Position numbers and translations under genes: made by a program | Shown here: in pieces, positions 26,549 through 35,707 of the stretch | Layout of the letters: every line of letters starts with the position of its first letter | Position numbering within the stretch: position 1 is the stretch's first letter | Assembly: GCF_032051575.1 (NCBI RefSeq) | Contig: NZ_DAMBYD010000003.1 | Location: forward strand, 310,001 to 374,000 | Direction: 5' to 3' | Length of the DNA stretch: 64,000 nucleotides | Source: Aminipila sp032051575 | GTDB taxonomy: Bacteria > Bacillota > Clostridia > Peptostreptococcales > Anaerovoracaceae | The notes under the pieces: generated by a model | Told to the model about the DNA's origin: nothing | Databases searched by the model: none | The model's input: only the letters and a program-made list of their open reading frames with translations

Positions 26549-26577
26549 ATAATAACCAAATTCAATGGACTTGTCAA
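26549..26577 (-). promoter_or_regulatory. Promoter of the main eut transcript (eutS first)
   Basis: Minus-strand -35 TTGACA (26572-26577), 17-bp spacer, -10 TATTAT (26549-26554). Transcription would begin about 10 nt before hairpin P1, as expected for an antitermination leader. Confidence 0.75.
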
Positions 26578-26654
26578 TATAGAACTGAAAATTATTTGAT
26601 TTTTCTTTTAATTAATTTTCAGTTGATTTTAAGGATTTTATGTCTGGTCTTGAT

Positions 26655-27104
26655 TTATAAGGCCTGAAGCCACTTGTCTAATTCTGTCATACCTTGTCCT
26701 GTTATGCTGCTCACCCTGAAACAGATTTGTGCACCTGCATCTGCTAAATATTGCTCTGCACGTTTCAACTGTTCTTCACTTGCTAAATCTATTTTTGTTA
26801 CAATTCCCACAACAGGTTTTCCACAGAACATCTTGCCAAACCCTGGGGCAAACATGCTTCCATCTTCAATTGCAGATTGAATCACTGCAATAGCATCTAC
26901 CTCGGATGCGGTTACGGATAAGGCTCCATAAAATCCCCTCCGTTCTAAATACTCTCCAGGGGTATCAATAAACTGTCCAGCTACCACCTGAACAGTCTGA
27001 GTTTTATGATAAAAAAGCTGTTGATTTGTCAAGTACTGTGTCAAGGTAGTTTTGCCCGCTTGGGACTTTCCTACCAGCATTATACGCTGCTTGGTGCTCT
27101 CCAT
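26655..27104 (-). CDS. eutP: Ethanolamine utilisation GTPase-like protein EutP
   Basis: A 149-residue small P-loop protein of the EutP/PduV family. It has the P-loop GKSQAGKTTLTQ, a DTPGEYLERRGFYGAL segment in the switch II position and the guanine-specificity-like TKIDLA. PduV is linked to movement or positioning of microcompartments. EutP has also been reported to phosphorylate acetate in Salmonella-type systems. It precedes the eutS promoter, so it is on a separate upstream transcript, possibly with the GNAT gene 49 bp before it. Confidence 0.92.
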   Translation of the reverse strand: MESTKQRIMLVGKSQAGKTTLTQYLTNQQLFYHKTQTVQVVAGQFIDTPGEYLERRGFYGALSVTASEVDAIAVIQSAIEDGSMFAPGFGKMFCGKPVVGIVTKIDLASEEQLKRAEQYLADAGAQICFRVSSITGQGMTELDKWLQAL

Positions 27105-27153
27105 TTACTTTATCCTCCATGCCCATTATAAATGGTATTATTTTTCTTCAATT

Positions 27154-27423
27154 TTATAGGGTATTTGAATTAGAGTAATTTTTTTCCGCCCACTTTATTG
27201 CATAAGAACATGTAAACTTCGGAGTTTTCTGTTCACTTTTTATTTGTTCAACTGCCATTTCCATCAGTTTCCCCGCTACGCCTTGCCCTCTTAGGGAATC
27301 GTCTACAAAGGTATGTGTAATATTGGCAGTGCCATCTGCCTCAGTGGGGAATAGTATCTCCGCAAGCACCTTTCCATTTTCATCCATATAATAAATTCTA
27401 CTATTTTCATGTTTAAAAATCAT
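27154..27423 (-). CDS. Small GNAT-family acetyltransferase (COG2388/YjdJ type)
   Basis: An 89-residue minimal acetyltransferase-fold protein with the acetyl-CoA loop HTFVDDSLRGQGVAGKLM and beta strand EILFPTEADGTANITHTFV. The YjdJ/COG2388 group is of this length and has no settled substrate. It lies 49 bp upstream of eutP on the same strand. It is not a usual eut gene, so it may only share a transcript by position. The 280-bp gap upstream (27424-27703) contains only the terminator of the SLH gene. Confidence 0.8.
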   Translation of the reverse strand: MIFKHENSRIYYMDENGKVLAEILFPTEADGTANITHTFVDDSLRGQGVAGKLMEMAVEQIKSEQKTPKFTCSYAIKWAEKNYSNSNTL

Positions 27424-27652
27424 TTGATTACCTGATATGATATTTTACTTAAAAACATCATACTTTCCTTTCTACATTAAATAATTTACTGGATTGTGTT
27501 GATACTATATTATTGCCCAAGTTCCTGTGATCTGAAACTTTTTTCATTATCTTCAGCCACTACTGTGAATATTTTGTCATTTTTTACTAATTATAACACA
27601 ACTCATACGTTCTTTGCACTAATACTATTTAATAAAAAATGTAGCTTGGCCA

Positions 27653-27693
27653 CTTAAAAAAACACTAAGATCTGATTTTAAGATCTTAGTGTT
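27653..27693 (-). terminator. Terminator of the large SLH-protein gene
   Basis: Perfect 13-bp stem (AACACTAAGATCT and its complement, 27661-27693) with a 7-nt loop, followed by a T run on the minus strand. Confidence 0.9.
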
Positions 27694-27703
27694 TCAACTA
27701 GGA

Positions 27704-30700
27704 TTACATTGAAATTTTTTCGTTAAACTTCATCATCATTTGTGCAATCTCTGCTCTAGTTGCGGTTCCCTGAGGATCAAGTATACCATTTCCTTTGCCA
27801 CTTATAATTTGATTCTCCACTGCCCACTTTACTGCTTCTTCAGCCCAAGCAGATGGTTTATCCTTATAACCAGAAAGTCCCTTGGTTTTTGTTACGTTAT
27901 ATCCTTTGTGTTTTGCATATGCGTAAAGGAACTGCGCGAATTGTTCTCTTGTCACTTTGGCATCAGGAGCGAAAATATTTTCTCTAACACCCTTTGCCAC
28001 TTCATTTTCTGCTGACCAAATAACAGCACTTGCATACCAGCTATTATTTTTCACATCTGTAAATTTAGAATTGCCTTCAATTGTAGGTTTTTTCTCTACA
28101 TTCCAGAAAATTGTACAAACCATAGCTCTTGTTGTGTTAGAATCAGGGTCAAATCTAGTATCGCTTACTCCGTTCATTATGCCATTTTTTATAGTGTATT
28201 GTACTGCATTTTCGTACCATGCATTTCCTGAAACATCTATAAAATGGGATCCTATAGTGCCTTCTTGAACAACACTGTTGTCATATCCCACAATGTACTT
28301 GGAAAAATGATTCGTTTTAAATGTAACCTTTTTTGTATCTTTATTATATGTTGTAGACATTTTGGTTAATTTACCTGTTTCATCCATATAATACACCATA
28401 ATGCCATTAGGATTTTCTCCTTGGCGAAGTGTATACGGTATCTCAACACTTACTGTACCGCTTCCAAAATTAGAAATTGTTTTCTGTCCGGATGTTAATG
28501 TAATATCATAAACAGGCCGGTCTCCGACAATAGTTTGTATTTCCTTAGAAAGTGAAGACTTTTCAATTGTATTTATCTTAGTAGCTATTTCACTCTTAGC
28601 TTCACTTAAAATTGTTTTAAGCGCTTTTTCATCAAATACAATATTTGCCACAGAAGACTCAATCTGCAAATTCTTGCTTTCTTTTATGTCACTAACTTTT
28701 ATATCCGCTTTTGCACTGCCTTGTGATGCAGTGACTTTCACTTTATAGCTTGCTGCATTGTCATTATTATTGGCAGTAGAACTTCCTCCAGATGACTTAG
28801 ATGAATTTCTTCCAGATGAAGATGAGTTTCCGTTATTATTATTTTGCGCTGTACCAAATACAGCTTTTCCATCTTTTATTGTCCATGTATTAAACTTCAG
28901 ATTTTCCGGAACATAAATAAACCATTCCCCGATTAAGTCTATATACATTTTGTCTTTTTGGATTAATCCTATATTTTGATTTAATGAATCCACAAAGTTT
29001 TGATCAATTGAAGCCACTAATTTACTATTCTGAATCTGTCCTTTTCCATATCTGTCACCACTCACAAGCGTGCCTACTACGTTCGTGCCTGTTGCAAGCT
29101 TATTTCCAGTTTTTTGTTCAGCTGCACTATTGCCATAACAGTTATCAATATAACCAACGCCTGTATTTCGTCCTGCAATTCCTCCAATATCAGGGGTTTG
29201 TTTTTCTGCATTCAAAGTTACATCGGTGTAATTATTAAATGCATAAGAAGAATACATGCCTCCTATTCCACCTAACTGCGTTTTATTCACAGCACCATCT
29301 GTATAAATTTTACCATATGCGTAATTATTGACGATTACTGAAAAGGATGGTAATCCTACAAGTCCACCAGCATAAACCCAATTACCTGGGCTCTTCGCCT
29401 GTATTTGACAATCACTATAACTATTGCTGATAAAACTGTGGGCCATCAGACCTGCTATGCCTCCAACATAATTTTGCTCTACAGAATTGGAGAAAATACG
29501 ACCAGTTACACGACAATTATCAATAACTCCCCCTCTCGTACCACTTGTAGACGTTAATCCAACATAACCCGCAATTAATCCTGCATAGCTTCTTTCCTTT
29601 TCAACGCCAGGGATTGAAGCAGGTTCAATATTAATGTATCCATCTTTTACCTCCAGGTTTCGGATTGTTGCCGTATCAATATACGCGAACAAACCCGCAC
29701 ATGCATATTTTGCAGCTTTATTTTCATTGCCGATTTTCATATTGGAAATTTTATAGCCTTTTCCGTCAAAATCACCTGAAAAAGCATATAACCCGCTTCC
29801 ACCTGCAGGAATCCACTGAATTCCAGATAAGTCAATATCTGTTGTTAAAATTATATATTTACCTTTAAAATGTTCTACTTCATTCACAGCTGCAGCAAAT
29901 TTAACCAACTGCTCTGCTGATGAAATTTTATATGGATTTTCTTTTGAGCCATCACCGCCTGCAAAGATTTCATGGTTTGCTGCCGCATAATTTGTATAGT
30001 CGCCTTTCAATGCTTTTACGGTTGCTCTTCTTAATGCATTTTTAAAGTTAGTAACTTCAGTGCTGTCTTTGGTATCAATCTCTGGTGCCTGATTGCTCTT
30101 TAAAATGCTCTCAATTACTAAATTAATTTCAGCGTTCTTTAAACTGCTGTCAATAGAAGTAATTTTCTTATTTTTGACTTCAATTATTACATTAATATAT
30201 TCTTTTCCACTTTCCGCACGTCCATAAAAAGTTCCATCATTATAATTCCCGGTTAAAACTGGTTTTTCTACAGGAGGCTCTACAAAATTTCTCTCCGCAT
30301 ATTCATCTGCAAAGGTTACTATACCATTCTTAATCGTCCACTTTTTCAGCTTAATATTTGCAGGCAAAGTATCATTATTTAACGGGAATGCTTCAAAATT
30401 TTTATTTAACTGATCCGCTAGCTCCTGACTTTTTATTTTCTCTGAATTCTTTGCTTCAACATGATAAGTTAAAGCTCCTGTGTATACTTCTCCGTCTTCA
30501 TTGATGCCTTGTTTCACTTGCCATCCAATATCCGAAACAGGAGATACCTTTTGATTCTGTATAGTTTGAACGGCTTCTGAATTGTAATAAACGTCATATA
30601 TTTCTGCGATGCCGGTTGCCCAGCCAATAGCTGCTCCTACATAATAGGAATAATCTTCCGAAACGGTACCCCCGCTTGTATAACAGTTTACTACAGGAGA

Positions 30701-32986
30701 ACCTGCCACACCTACCAGCCCACCAACAGCTGCCATGGATTCCACAACTTCTAATTTTCTTTCCGTATGGCCTGTTATGTTTCCCAAACTATAACAATTC
30801 GTGATAACAGTCCTATTTGTCATACCAGTAATTCCCCCCGGCATAGCCAGCGCAGTAGGAAGAACTGAAGAATAAACAGATGCATTAGCATATGAATTTA
30901 CAATATAACCCTTTATAGCCCAGCCGGCTATTCCTCCTGCATAGTTATTTCCTTTTTCCGTGGTCTGCCCTTTCAACTTTCCTGTAACAAAACAACTGTC
31001 AATCATGCCCTGATCATTTAATCCGCAGATCCCACCAACAACTATACTTTTCTTTCCTGATACATTAATATTCACATTAGTTACTCCAAGGTTTTTAACG
31101 GTACCATCTTTTCCTATAACCCCAAAGCATCCAAAATATACATCCTTTTCTGTATTGTAAGCATTATCATTTTCACCGTTTATGCTAATGCCCTCGATTA
31201 CATGACTGCCTCCATCAAGATTTCCGCAAAAAGAGTATTCTCCTTCCCCAATAGGTATCCATTTATTATCAGATACATTGATATCATTGACAAGCCTGAT
31301 AAATTTCCCTGCATATGTGTTTTCGTTGGAAAGAGAAACAGCGAATTTTCTTAGCTGTTCTTCTGTTCCAAGGGTGTAAGGATCTTCTTCTGTCCCGGTT
31401 CCCGATGCAAAAATGTTTTGTGGATTGATTTTTTCTTTCCAGATATCTTGGGAGATTGTAGCATTTGAATTCAATTTTTTCCAGTCATAGAAAATCCTAC
31501 CCACCAGGTTTTCCTCAAATCCAAAATCCTTTGCAGGAGCTTTTTCTTTTATTATTTTTTTTGCTGTTTCTGTATTATTTGATGACAGATTGTTATGCAG
31601 AATCTCTACAGTTTCCTCAGTTGTTTTTTCTTTTATATCTACAAGACCTTCAAAGAAAGTTCCTCCTGAAGGAAAAACAATAACCGGTTCTGCATCATTT
31701 TTTCCACTATTATAGCAGCTGTTTAAAACGCAGCCATTAGCAGTAGACCAAGCCACCAGACTTCCTTTATTCGTTTTTTCTGTTGTGGTATTGTTTGTTG
31801 TGCGAACTGTGTTGTCAGCATAACAATTATAAGTAACCCCAGAAGCCATTGCTGTTATACCACCTCCTACAGCTGTTGCTGTTGCCTTACCGCCACTTAT
31901 TACTTCTGACTCAACACTTCCCTCTGTATAATTGTTCATTACCAAAGTTTTATTTGCTGTTAAGGCTGCAATTGCGCCTGAATAAACTGTATTTCCACTT
32001 TCTCCTTTAACATCACAATCTGCAGAGCTGTTTGTAATGGCTGAGTTTTGATCTAGCTTACCCGTCAGTCCTGCAGCGTAAACAAATTTCTGGCTATCAG
32101 ATTTTACGAAAACTTCGCTATTAACAACCGTGCATCTGTCTATTAGATTATTTTTCCCAGAAACTGCTATTAAGCATGCTCCGTAAGGTGTCGAATCTGG
32201 TTCCCCAACGATATAAATTTTCGCATTGCTAATGGTAAGATTTTTAATCGATGCTCCATCGCTTAGTTTTCCAAAAAAACCTGCTTCCTTTGCAATAGTA
32301 AATTTATTAGACTGACCTACAGAAATATTTTCAACTCTTTTCCCATTACCATCAAAGCTTCCCCCAAAAGAATGCTCTTCTGACCCAATAGGCGTCCATT
32401 CTATACCTGATTCATCCATGTTTTTTGAAAGTTTTATATACTTATTTGCATAATCCTCTCCATTATTTACGGATTTAGCAAAGTTTTGCAATTGTATTTC
32501 ATTGGCAATCATATAGGGTGATTCAACTGTCCCTGCCCCCTCGGCAAAAATAGCTTCATTTGCTAATGCTTTTAAAAGAGCATCTTTCATTGCCGCCTTT
32601 ATTCCTTTAGAACTTAAAGTTGCACCGGTGACCGTATCTACACCATCAATATCATTTGCTGATGGATTTCCCATATTCTTGATATTATCTATAAGAGCTT
32701 TCGCTTTTTCCCAAAAAGTCGAGGTTTCTTGTTGTTCTGCTTCAATATTGCTAATCTTGCCATTATCTATGGTAACATTAACTAAAATATCACCATTTCG
32801 ACCTTGCCCAAGTCCGCTAAAGGTTCCATCCGTATAACTGGCACCTTCTATTGTCACCGTGTCTTTAGTTATTGCTTGTTCCTCCACTTGGCCATCCGCA
32901 AAAACATAAAAACCATTCGGTATGGTTATCGCTACAATTAATGCAACTACCATGATATTTTGCAATAGTTTCTTCAACTCTTTCAT
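27704..32986 (-). CDS. Giant S-layer-anchored protein with FMN-binding domain and GLUG repeats
   Basis: A 1760-residue exported protein. It has a signal peptide (residues 1-30, cleavage near VFA-DG) and an FMN_bind domain (about 45-140) with the flavinylation motif TGATLSS at 120-126, where Thr123 would carry FMN attached by an ApbE-type transferase. Several blocks of GLUG-type beta-helix repeats follow (GGICG, GGIAG and GGLVG with Asn-Ser/Cys-Tyr). A second FMN_bind-like domain (about 920-1000) has lost the TGAT motif. Next come a Ser/Gly/Asn-rich linker, a beta domain, and three SLH domains (about 1575-1760) that bind secondary cell-wall polymer. The ribosome binding site AAAGGAG precedes the ATG. 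A role in extracellular electron transfer is plausible but inferred. Confidence 0.9.
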   Translation of the reverse strand: MKELKKLLQNIMVVALIVAITIPNGFYVFADGQVEEQAITKDTVTIEGASYTDGTFSGLGQGRNGDILVNVTIDNGKISNIEAEQQETSTFWEKAKALIDNIKNMGNPSANDIDGVDTVTGATLSSKGIKAAMKDALLKALANEAIFAEGAGTVESPYMIANEIQLQNFAKSVNNGEDYANKYIKLSKNMDESGIEWTPIGSEEHSFGGSFDGNGKRVENISVGQSNKFTIAKEAGFFGKLSDGASIKNLTISNAKIYIVGEPDSTPYGACLIAVSGKNNLIDRCTVVNSEVFVKSDSQKFVYAAGLTGKLDQNSAITNSSADCDVKGESGNTVYSGAIAALTANKTLVMNNYTEGSVESEVISGGKATATAVGGGITAMASGVTYNCYADNTVRTTNNTTTEKTNKGSLVAWSTANGCVLNSCYNSGKNDAEPVIVFPSGGTFFEGLVDIKEKTTEETVEILHNNLSSNNTETAKKIIKEKAPAKDFGFEENLVGRIFYDWKKLNSNATISQDIWKEKINPQNIFASGTGTEEDPYTLGTEEQLRKFAVSLSNENTYAGKFIRLVNDINVSDNKWIPIGEGEYSFCGNLDGGSHVIEGISINGENDNAYNTEKDVYFGCFGVIGKDGTVKNLGVTNVNINVSGKKSIVVGGICGLNDQGMIDSCFVTGKLKGQTTEKGNNYAGGIAGWAIKGYIVNSYANASVYSSVLPTALAMPGGITGMTNRTVITNCYSLGNITGHTERKLEVVESMAAVGGLVGVAGSPVVNCYTSGGTVSEDYSYYVGAAIGWATGIAEIYDVYYNSEAVQTIQNQKVSPVSDIGWQVKQGINEDGEVYTGALTYHVEAKNSEKIKSQELADQLNKNFEAFPLNNDTLPANIKLKKWTIKNGIVTFADEYAERNFVEPPVEKPVLTGNYNDGTFYGRAESGKEYINVIIEVKNKKITSIDSSLKNAEINLVIESILKSNQAPEIDTKDSTEVTNFKNALRRATVKALKGDYTNYAAANHEIFAGGDGSKENPYKISSAEQLVKFAAAVNEVEHFKGKYIILTTDIDLSGIQWIPAGGSGLYAFSGDFDGKGYKISNMKIGNENKAAKYACAGLFAYIDTATIRNLEVKDGYINIEPASIPGVEKERSYAGLIAGYVGLTSTSGTRGGVIDNCRVTGRIFSNSVEQNYVGGIAGLMAHSFISNSYSDCQIQAKSPGNWVYAGGLVGLPSFSVIVNNYAYGKIYTDGAVNKTQLGGIGGMYSSYAFNNYTDVTLNAEKQTPDIGGIAGRNTGVGYIDNCYGNSAAEQKTGNKLATGTNVVGTLVSGDRYGKGQIQNSKLVASIDQNFVDSLNQNIGLIQKDKMYIDLIGEWFIYVPENLKFNTWTIKDGKAVFGTAQNNNNGNSSSSGRNSSKSSGGSSTANNNDNAASYKVKVTASQGSAKADIKVSDIKESKNLQIESSVANIVFDEKALKTILSEAKSEIATKINTIEKSSLSKEIQTIVGDRPVYDITLTSGQKTISNFGSGTVSVEIPYTLRQGENPNGIMVYYMDETGKLTKMSTTYNKDTKKVTFKTNHFSKYIVGYDNSVVQEGTIGSHFIDVSGNAWYENAVQYTIKNGIMNGVSDTRFDPDSNTTRAMVCTIFWNVEKKPTIEGNSKFTDVKNNSWYASAVIWSAENEVAKGVRENIFAPDAKVTREQFAQFLYAYAKHKGYNVTKTKGLSGYKDKPSAWAEEAVKWAVENQIISGKGNGILDPQGTATRAEIAQMMMKFNEKISM

Positions 32987-33022
32987 AACACACTCCTTTT
33001 ATAATTGTAAAGTTATCAATAA

Positions 33023-33097
33023 CTAACCTTAAGTTTTAATTTTAGGTTAGCCTCAGCTAACCTAATGCCTTAAATACGGGTTAGCCAAAGCTAACCC
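33023..33097. promoter_or_regulatory. Array of GGTTAGC palindromes at the start of the SLH/FMN gene transcript
   Basis: Two perfect palindromes: arms TTAGGTTAGC/GCTAACCTAA with a 4-bp centre (33042-33065), and GGGTTAGC/GCTAACCC with a 4-bp centre (33078-33097). A further half-site CTAACCTTAA lies at 33023-33032. They sit directly downstream of the promoter, over the predicted start point and in the 5' leader. The half-site TTAGGTTAG equals that of the iron regulator DtxR/IdeR, but the half-site spacing is wider than in the 19-bp DtxR box. They could be repressor operators or RNA hairpins. Confidence 0.7.
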
Positions 33098-33106
33098 AAT
33101 AAAGAA

Positions 33107-33135
33107 AATTTACCATAATTATGAAAACTTGTCAA
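33107..33135 (-). promoter_or_regulatory. Promoter of the SLH/FMN-binding protein gene
   Basis: Minus-strand -35 TTGACA (33130-33135), 17-bp spacer, -10 TAAATT (33107-33112). The start point is expected near 33100, touching the first GGTTAGC palindrome. Confidence 0.8.
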
Positions 33136-33174
33136 CACCTAAAATACGGGCGCAGTACAATAACCAGTTTCTTA

Positions 33175-33801
33175 TTATTTTACAGCAAGTGTTGCCCAAA
33201 ATGTCGGGACTCCATGTTCTTGAAGCGGACCGCTATTGTTATAATCCTCATATAAATCTTTTATGGAAAAACCGGATTGTATCTGTCCTCGCATTTGTTC
33301 ATCCAATGTGTGGGAAAACTGAATGCCATCATCTGTTTTATCTAATACTTCTATTAATTCCTGATTTTTTAATGGATTGAATGGAAGGGAATAAGTCAGC
33401 TTGGATTCAATATCATCAAATAAAAAGTTAACCCCGTTATCAAGACCTGCCATAAGGATACCGCCTTTTTTCAAAACACGGTAACATTCTTGCCATACAG
33501 GTATTACATCTTCGATATAACAGTTAGAAACAGGATGGAAGATAAAATCAAAAGAGTTATTATTAAAGGGCAACTGTTTTGTCATATCTGCCCTTAATGT
33601 ATTGATTGTATATCCCTCGCGTCTTGCAACGACCATTTCGCTATCAATTTGCTTTTGCGAGTAATCCAAAACAGTGCATTCTGCTCCAAGTGCCGAAAAT
33701 ACAGGCATTTGTTGGCCGCCACCTGCAGCAAGCCCTAATATTTTACAATTATGAAAATCAGGAAACCATTCCTTGGGAACTGGTCTTGTAGGTGTTAACT
33801 T
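33175..33801 (-). pseudogene. N-terminally truncated class I SAM-dependent methyltransferase
   Basis: The frame encodes most of a methyltransferase: motif I KILGLAAGGGQQ, then LGAECTVLDYS, RADMTKQLPFNNNSFDFIFHP and YRVLKKGGILMAGLDNG. The first ATG (33708) falls after motif I. In-frame coding sequence runs back to 33801 (TRPVPKEWFPDFHNCK), where a stop occurs with no start codon. About 40 N-terminal residues normal for this family are therefore missing. The break is next to a 10-bp inverted repeat after the histidine-kinase gene, so a deletion or rearrangement probably removed the 5' end. Confidence 0.8.
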
Positions 33802-33812
33802 TTACCCACCGT

Positions 33813-33837
33813 AACGTGCGCCCTCTAGGCGCACGTT
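33813..33837. other. GC-rich inverted repeat between histidine kinase and broken methyltransferase
   Basis: Perfect 10-bp stem AACGTGCGCC/GGCGCACGTT with loop CTCTA. There is no T tract on either side. It could be a 3' hairpin of the two-component operon or a recombination scar. Confidence 0.6.
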
Positions 33838-33852
33838 CTAAGAACATTATGC

Positions 33853-35697
33853 TCACTTACCAAACCAAACGGACACTCCATTCTCAGTATTTGATATTTG
33901 ATATTTTAAGCCATGCAAATCCAATACCTGTTTCACGATTGCCAATCCCAGTCCGGAACCCTGTATGTTGTCATTTACAGCTTCTTCACTATTTTCCTCC
34001 TTGCCATCATTTTGAAACCGTTCCGTATCATCCCTTCCCCGAGACTCATCAACCTTATAGTAAGCCTCCCAAATATGCCCCAGCTTCTCATCTGGAATGC
34101 ATTCTCCAGTGTTGATTATCTCGATACTGTTTTCATTGATGTATAAATTGATTTCGCCTGTTCCCTCACAATGACGCACACTATTTGAAAGGATATTGTG
34201 AAACACCTTTGTCATCTGTGCTTTATCGCAATCTAAGGAAAAAACACCTCGTTCTTCTACCTGGACTGTAATAGCCTTTTTCTCTAAAATCCCCTCATAT
34301 TTTTTCACTTCTGATTTTGCCAGACTGTTTAGCTCAATTTTCTCTAAATGCAGTATTTGTGCACCAGCCTCCAGCTTTGAAAGTGTAAGCATTTCCACGA
34401 TCATGTCATCCATCCTTTGTGCCTCTTCATAAATCACATCTAAATACTCTGTCTTTTTATCGTTAATATTCTCCTTAAGCCCTTCCGTATACGCACTTAT
34501 TAGGGCGATTGGAGTCTTTAAGTCATGGGCAATCCCATCTGTCATTTGTCGCCGGCTCTTTTCAAGCCTTTCCTGCTTCATGTAAATATTCCAAAGCTTA
34601 TTCGAAAGCAGTAATCCTATGGCTATAATCAAAAGGAATGCCATAATATATATTGGAAGCAGGTCTTTGATTACCACGGGCCATGGATAAAACACAGTTT
34701 GCATGGCTACATAATACGCCTCGGATCTGCCTCTTCCTTCTTGCTCGTCCTCTGATGAAAGAAGGCCAGTAAAATACAAAATATCGGTTGCCTTGATCTG
34801 CCACCCCCCCTCAGCATTACTGTATTCTCCACCTGAAATCAAATCTGAAGAAGACAGATAATTTGTGAGAAAATTTGGAGATGTCACCTCATTGCATAGG
34901 GCTCTCTTTTCTAGGGTTTCTGCTGTAATGCCACGGTTATTGACCCAGCCTTCACTATTTACTATTACAGGCCCATTGGCATAGCCACTAGAAAAAAAAT
35001 GTTCCTGAAAGCCCTCTATGTTATCCGGTTGAAAATTATAATCCCTTACCGTTTCCCAGGGAGCAGTCCAGTCCCATATAGGCGTAAGATTTTTCCTGGC
35101 AGTAAACCTTTCACTCTTTTTCAGTATTGTAATATTTTTCGGTTTTATTTCATTTCCCCTTACATAAACCACCCCCTGTATCTCATATACTTCTCGAATG
35201 TCTCCAACTTTTGCATCCTCATCGTTCAGCTCCCCATCCTGAAACTGAAATATTTCCTCAATCTGAGAGGGCTCAAGGTAATCATCCAAGCAAAAGCCTA
35301 CCTCGTCCGTCTGCCAAATTCCAGGCTCTGTTGTAATATGACCTACATTAAAACCCAAATCATTACCACTTTTGGCTATTAGTTCATGATTTTTGCTAAA
35401 AAGAGCTGTCTTTCCATATAAAACCGGCTCTCCCTCTGAAATATAGCTTAACGTGCTTGTAATTCTTCTCATATTGACCGCATTGGGATTCGTTTCGTAC
35501 TCCGGCAAAATCGGCTGTAGTTCTACAACTATTCTTTCAAGTTTGCTGGATTGAGCCGCTAAAGTCTTTGCTATTACCATCTGCCCATAAAAATATGTAA
35601 ACATGAGCATTGTAATGATATAAAAGGAAATTAAACTAATCATCGTTCTTGTATAAATACTTCTTTTATTGGATTTTATTTCTTTTTGTCCTTTCAT
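33853..35697 (-). CDS. Membrane sensor histidine kinase
   Basis: A 614-residue kinase. Membrane helix 1 (about 17-37) is followed by a roughly 300-residue external sensor domain with no family I can name, then membrane helix 2 (about 348-370). The phospho-acceptor box is DGIAHDLKTPIALISAYTEG, and the HATPase motifs include FHNILSNSVRHCEG and GSGLGLAIVKQVLDLHG. It lies 10 bp after its response-regulator gene on the same strand, so it forms a two-component operon. The genes controlled are not evident. Confidence 0.92.
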   Translation of the reverse strand: MKGQKEIKSNKRSIYTRTMISLISFYIITMLMFTYFYGQMVIAKTLAAQSSKLERIVVELQPILPEYETNPNAVNMRRITSTLSYISEGEPVLYGKTALFSKNHELIAKSGNDLGFNVGHITTEPGIWQTDEVGFCLDDYLEPSQIEEIFQFQDGELNDEDAKVGDIREVYEIQGVVYVRGNEIKPKNITILKKSERFTARKNLTPIWDWTAPWETVRDYNFQPDNIEGFQEHFFSSGYANGPVIVNSEGWVNNRGITAETLEKRALCNEVTSPNFLTNYLSSSDLISGGEYSNAEGGWQIKATDILYFTGLLSSEDEQEGRGRSEAYYVAMQTVFYPWPVVIKDLLPIYIMAFLLIIAIGLLLSNKLWNIYMKQERLEKSRRQMTDGIAHDLKTPIALISAYTEGLKENINDKKTEYLDVIYEEAQRMDDMIVEMLTLSKLEAGAQILHLEKIELNSLAKSEVKKYEGILEKKAITVQVEERGVFSLDCDKAQMTKVFHNILSNSVRHCEGTGEINLYINENSIEIINTGECIPDEKLGHIWEAYYKVDESRGRDDTERFQNDGKEENSEEAVNDNIQGSGLGLAIVKQVLDLHGLKYQISNTENGVSVWFGK

Positions 35698-35707
35698 TCT
35701 CTTTGCC

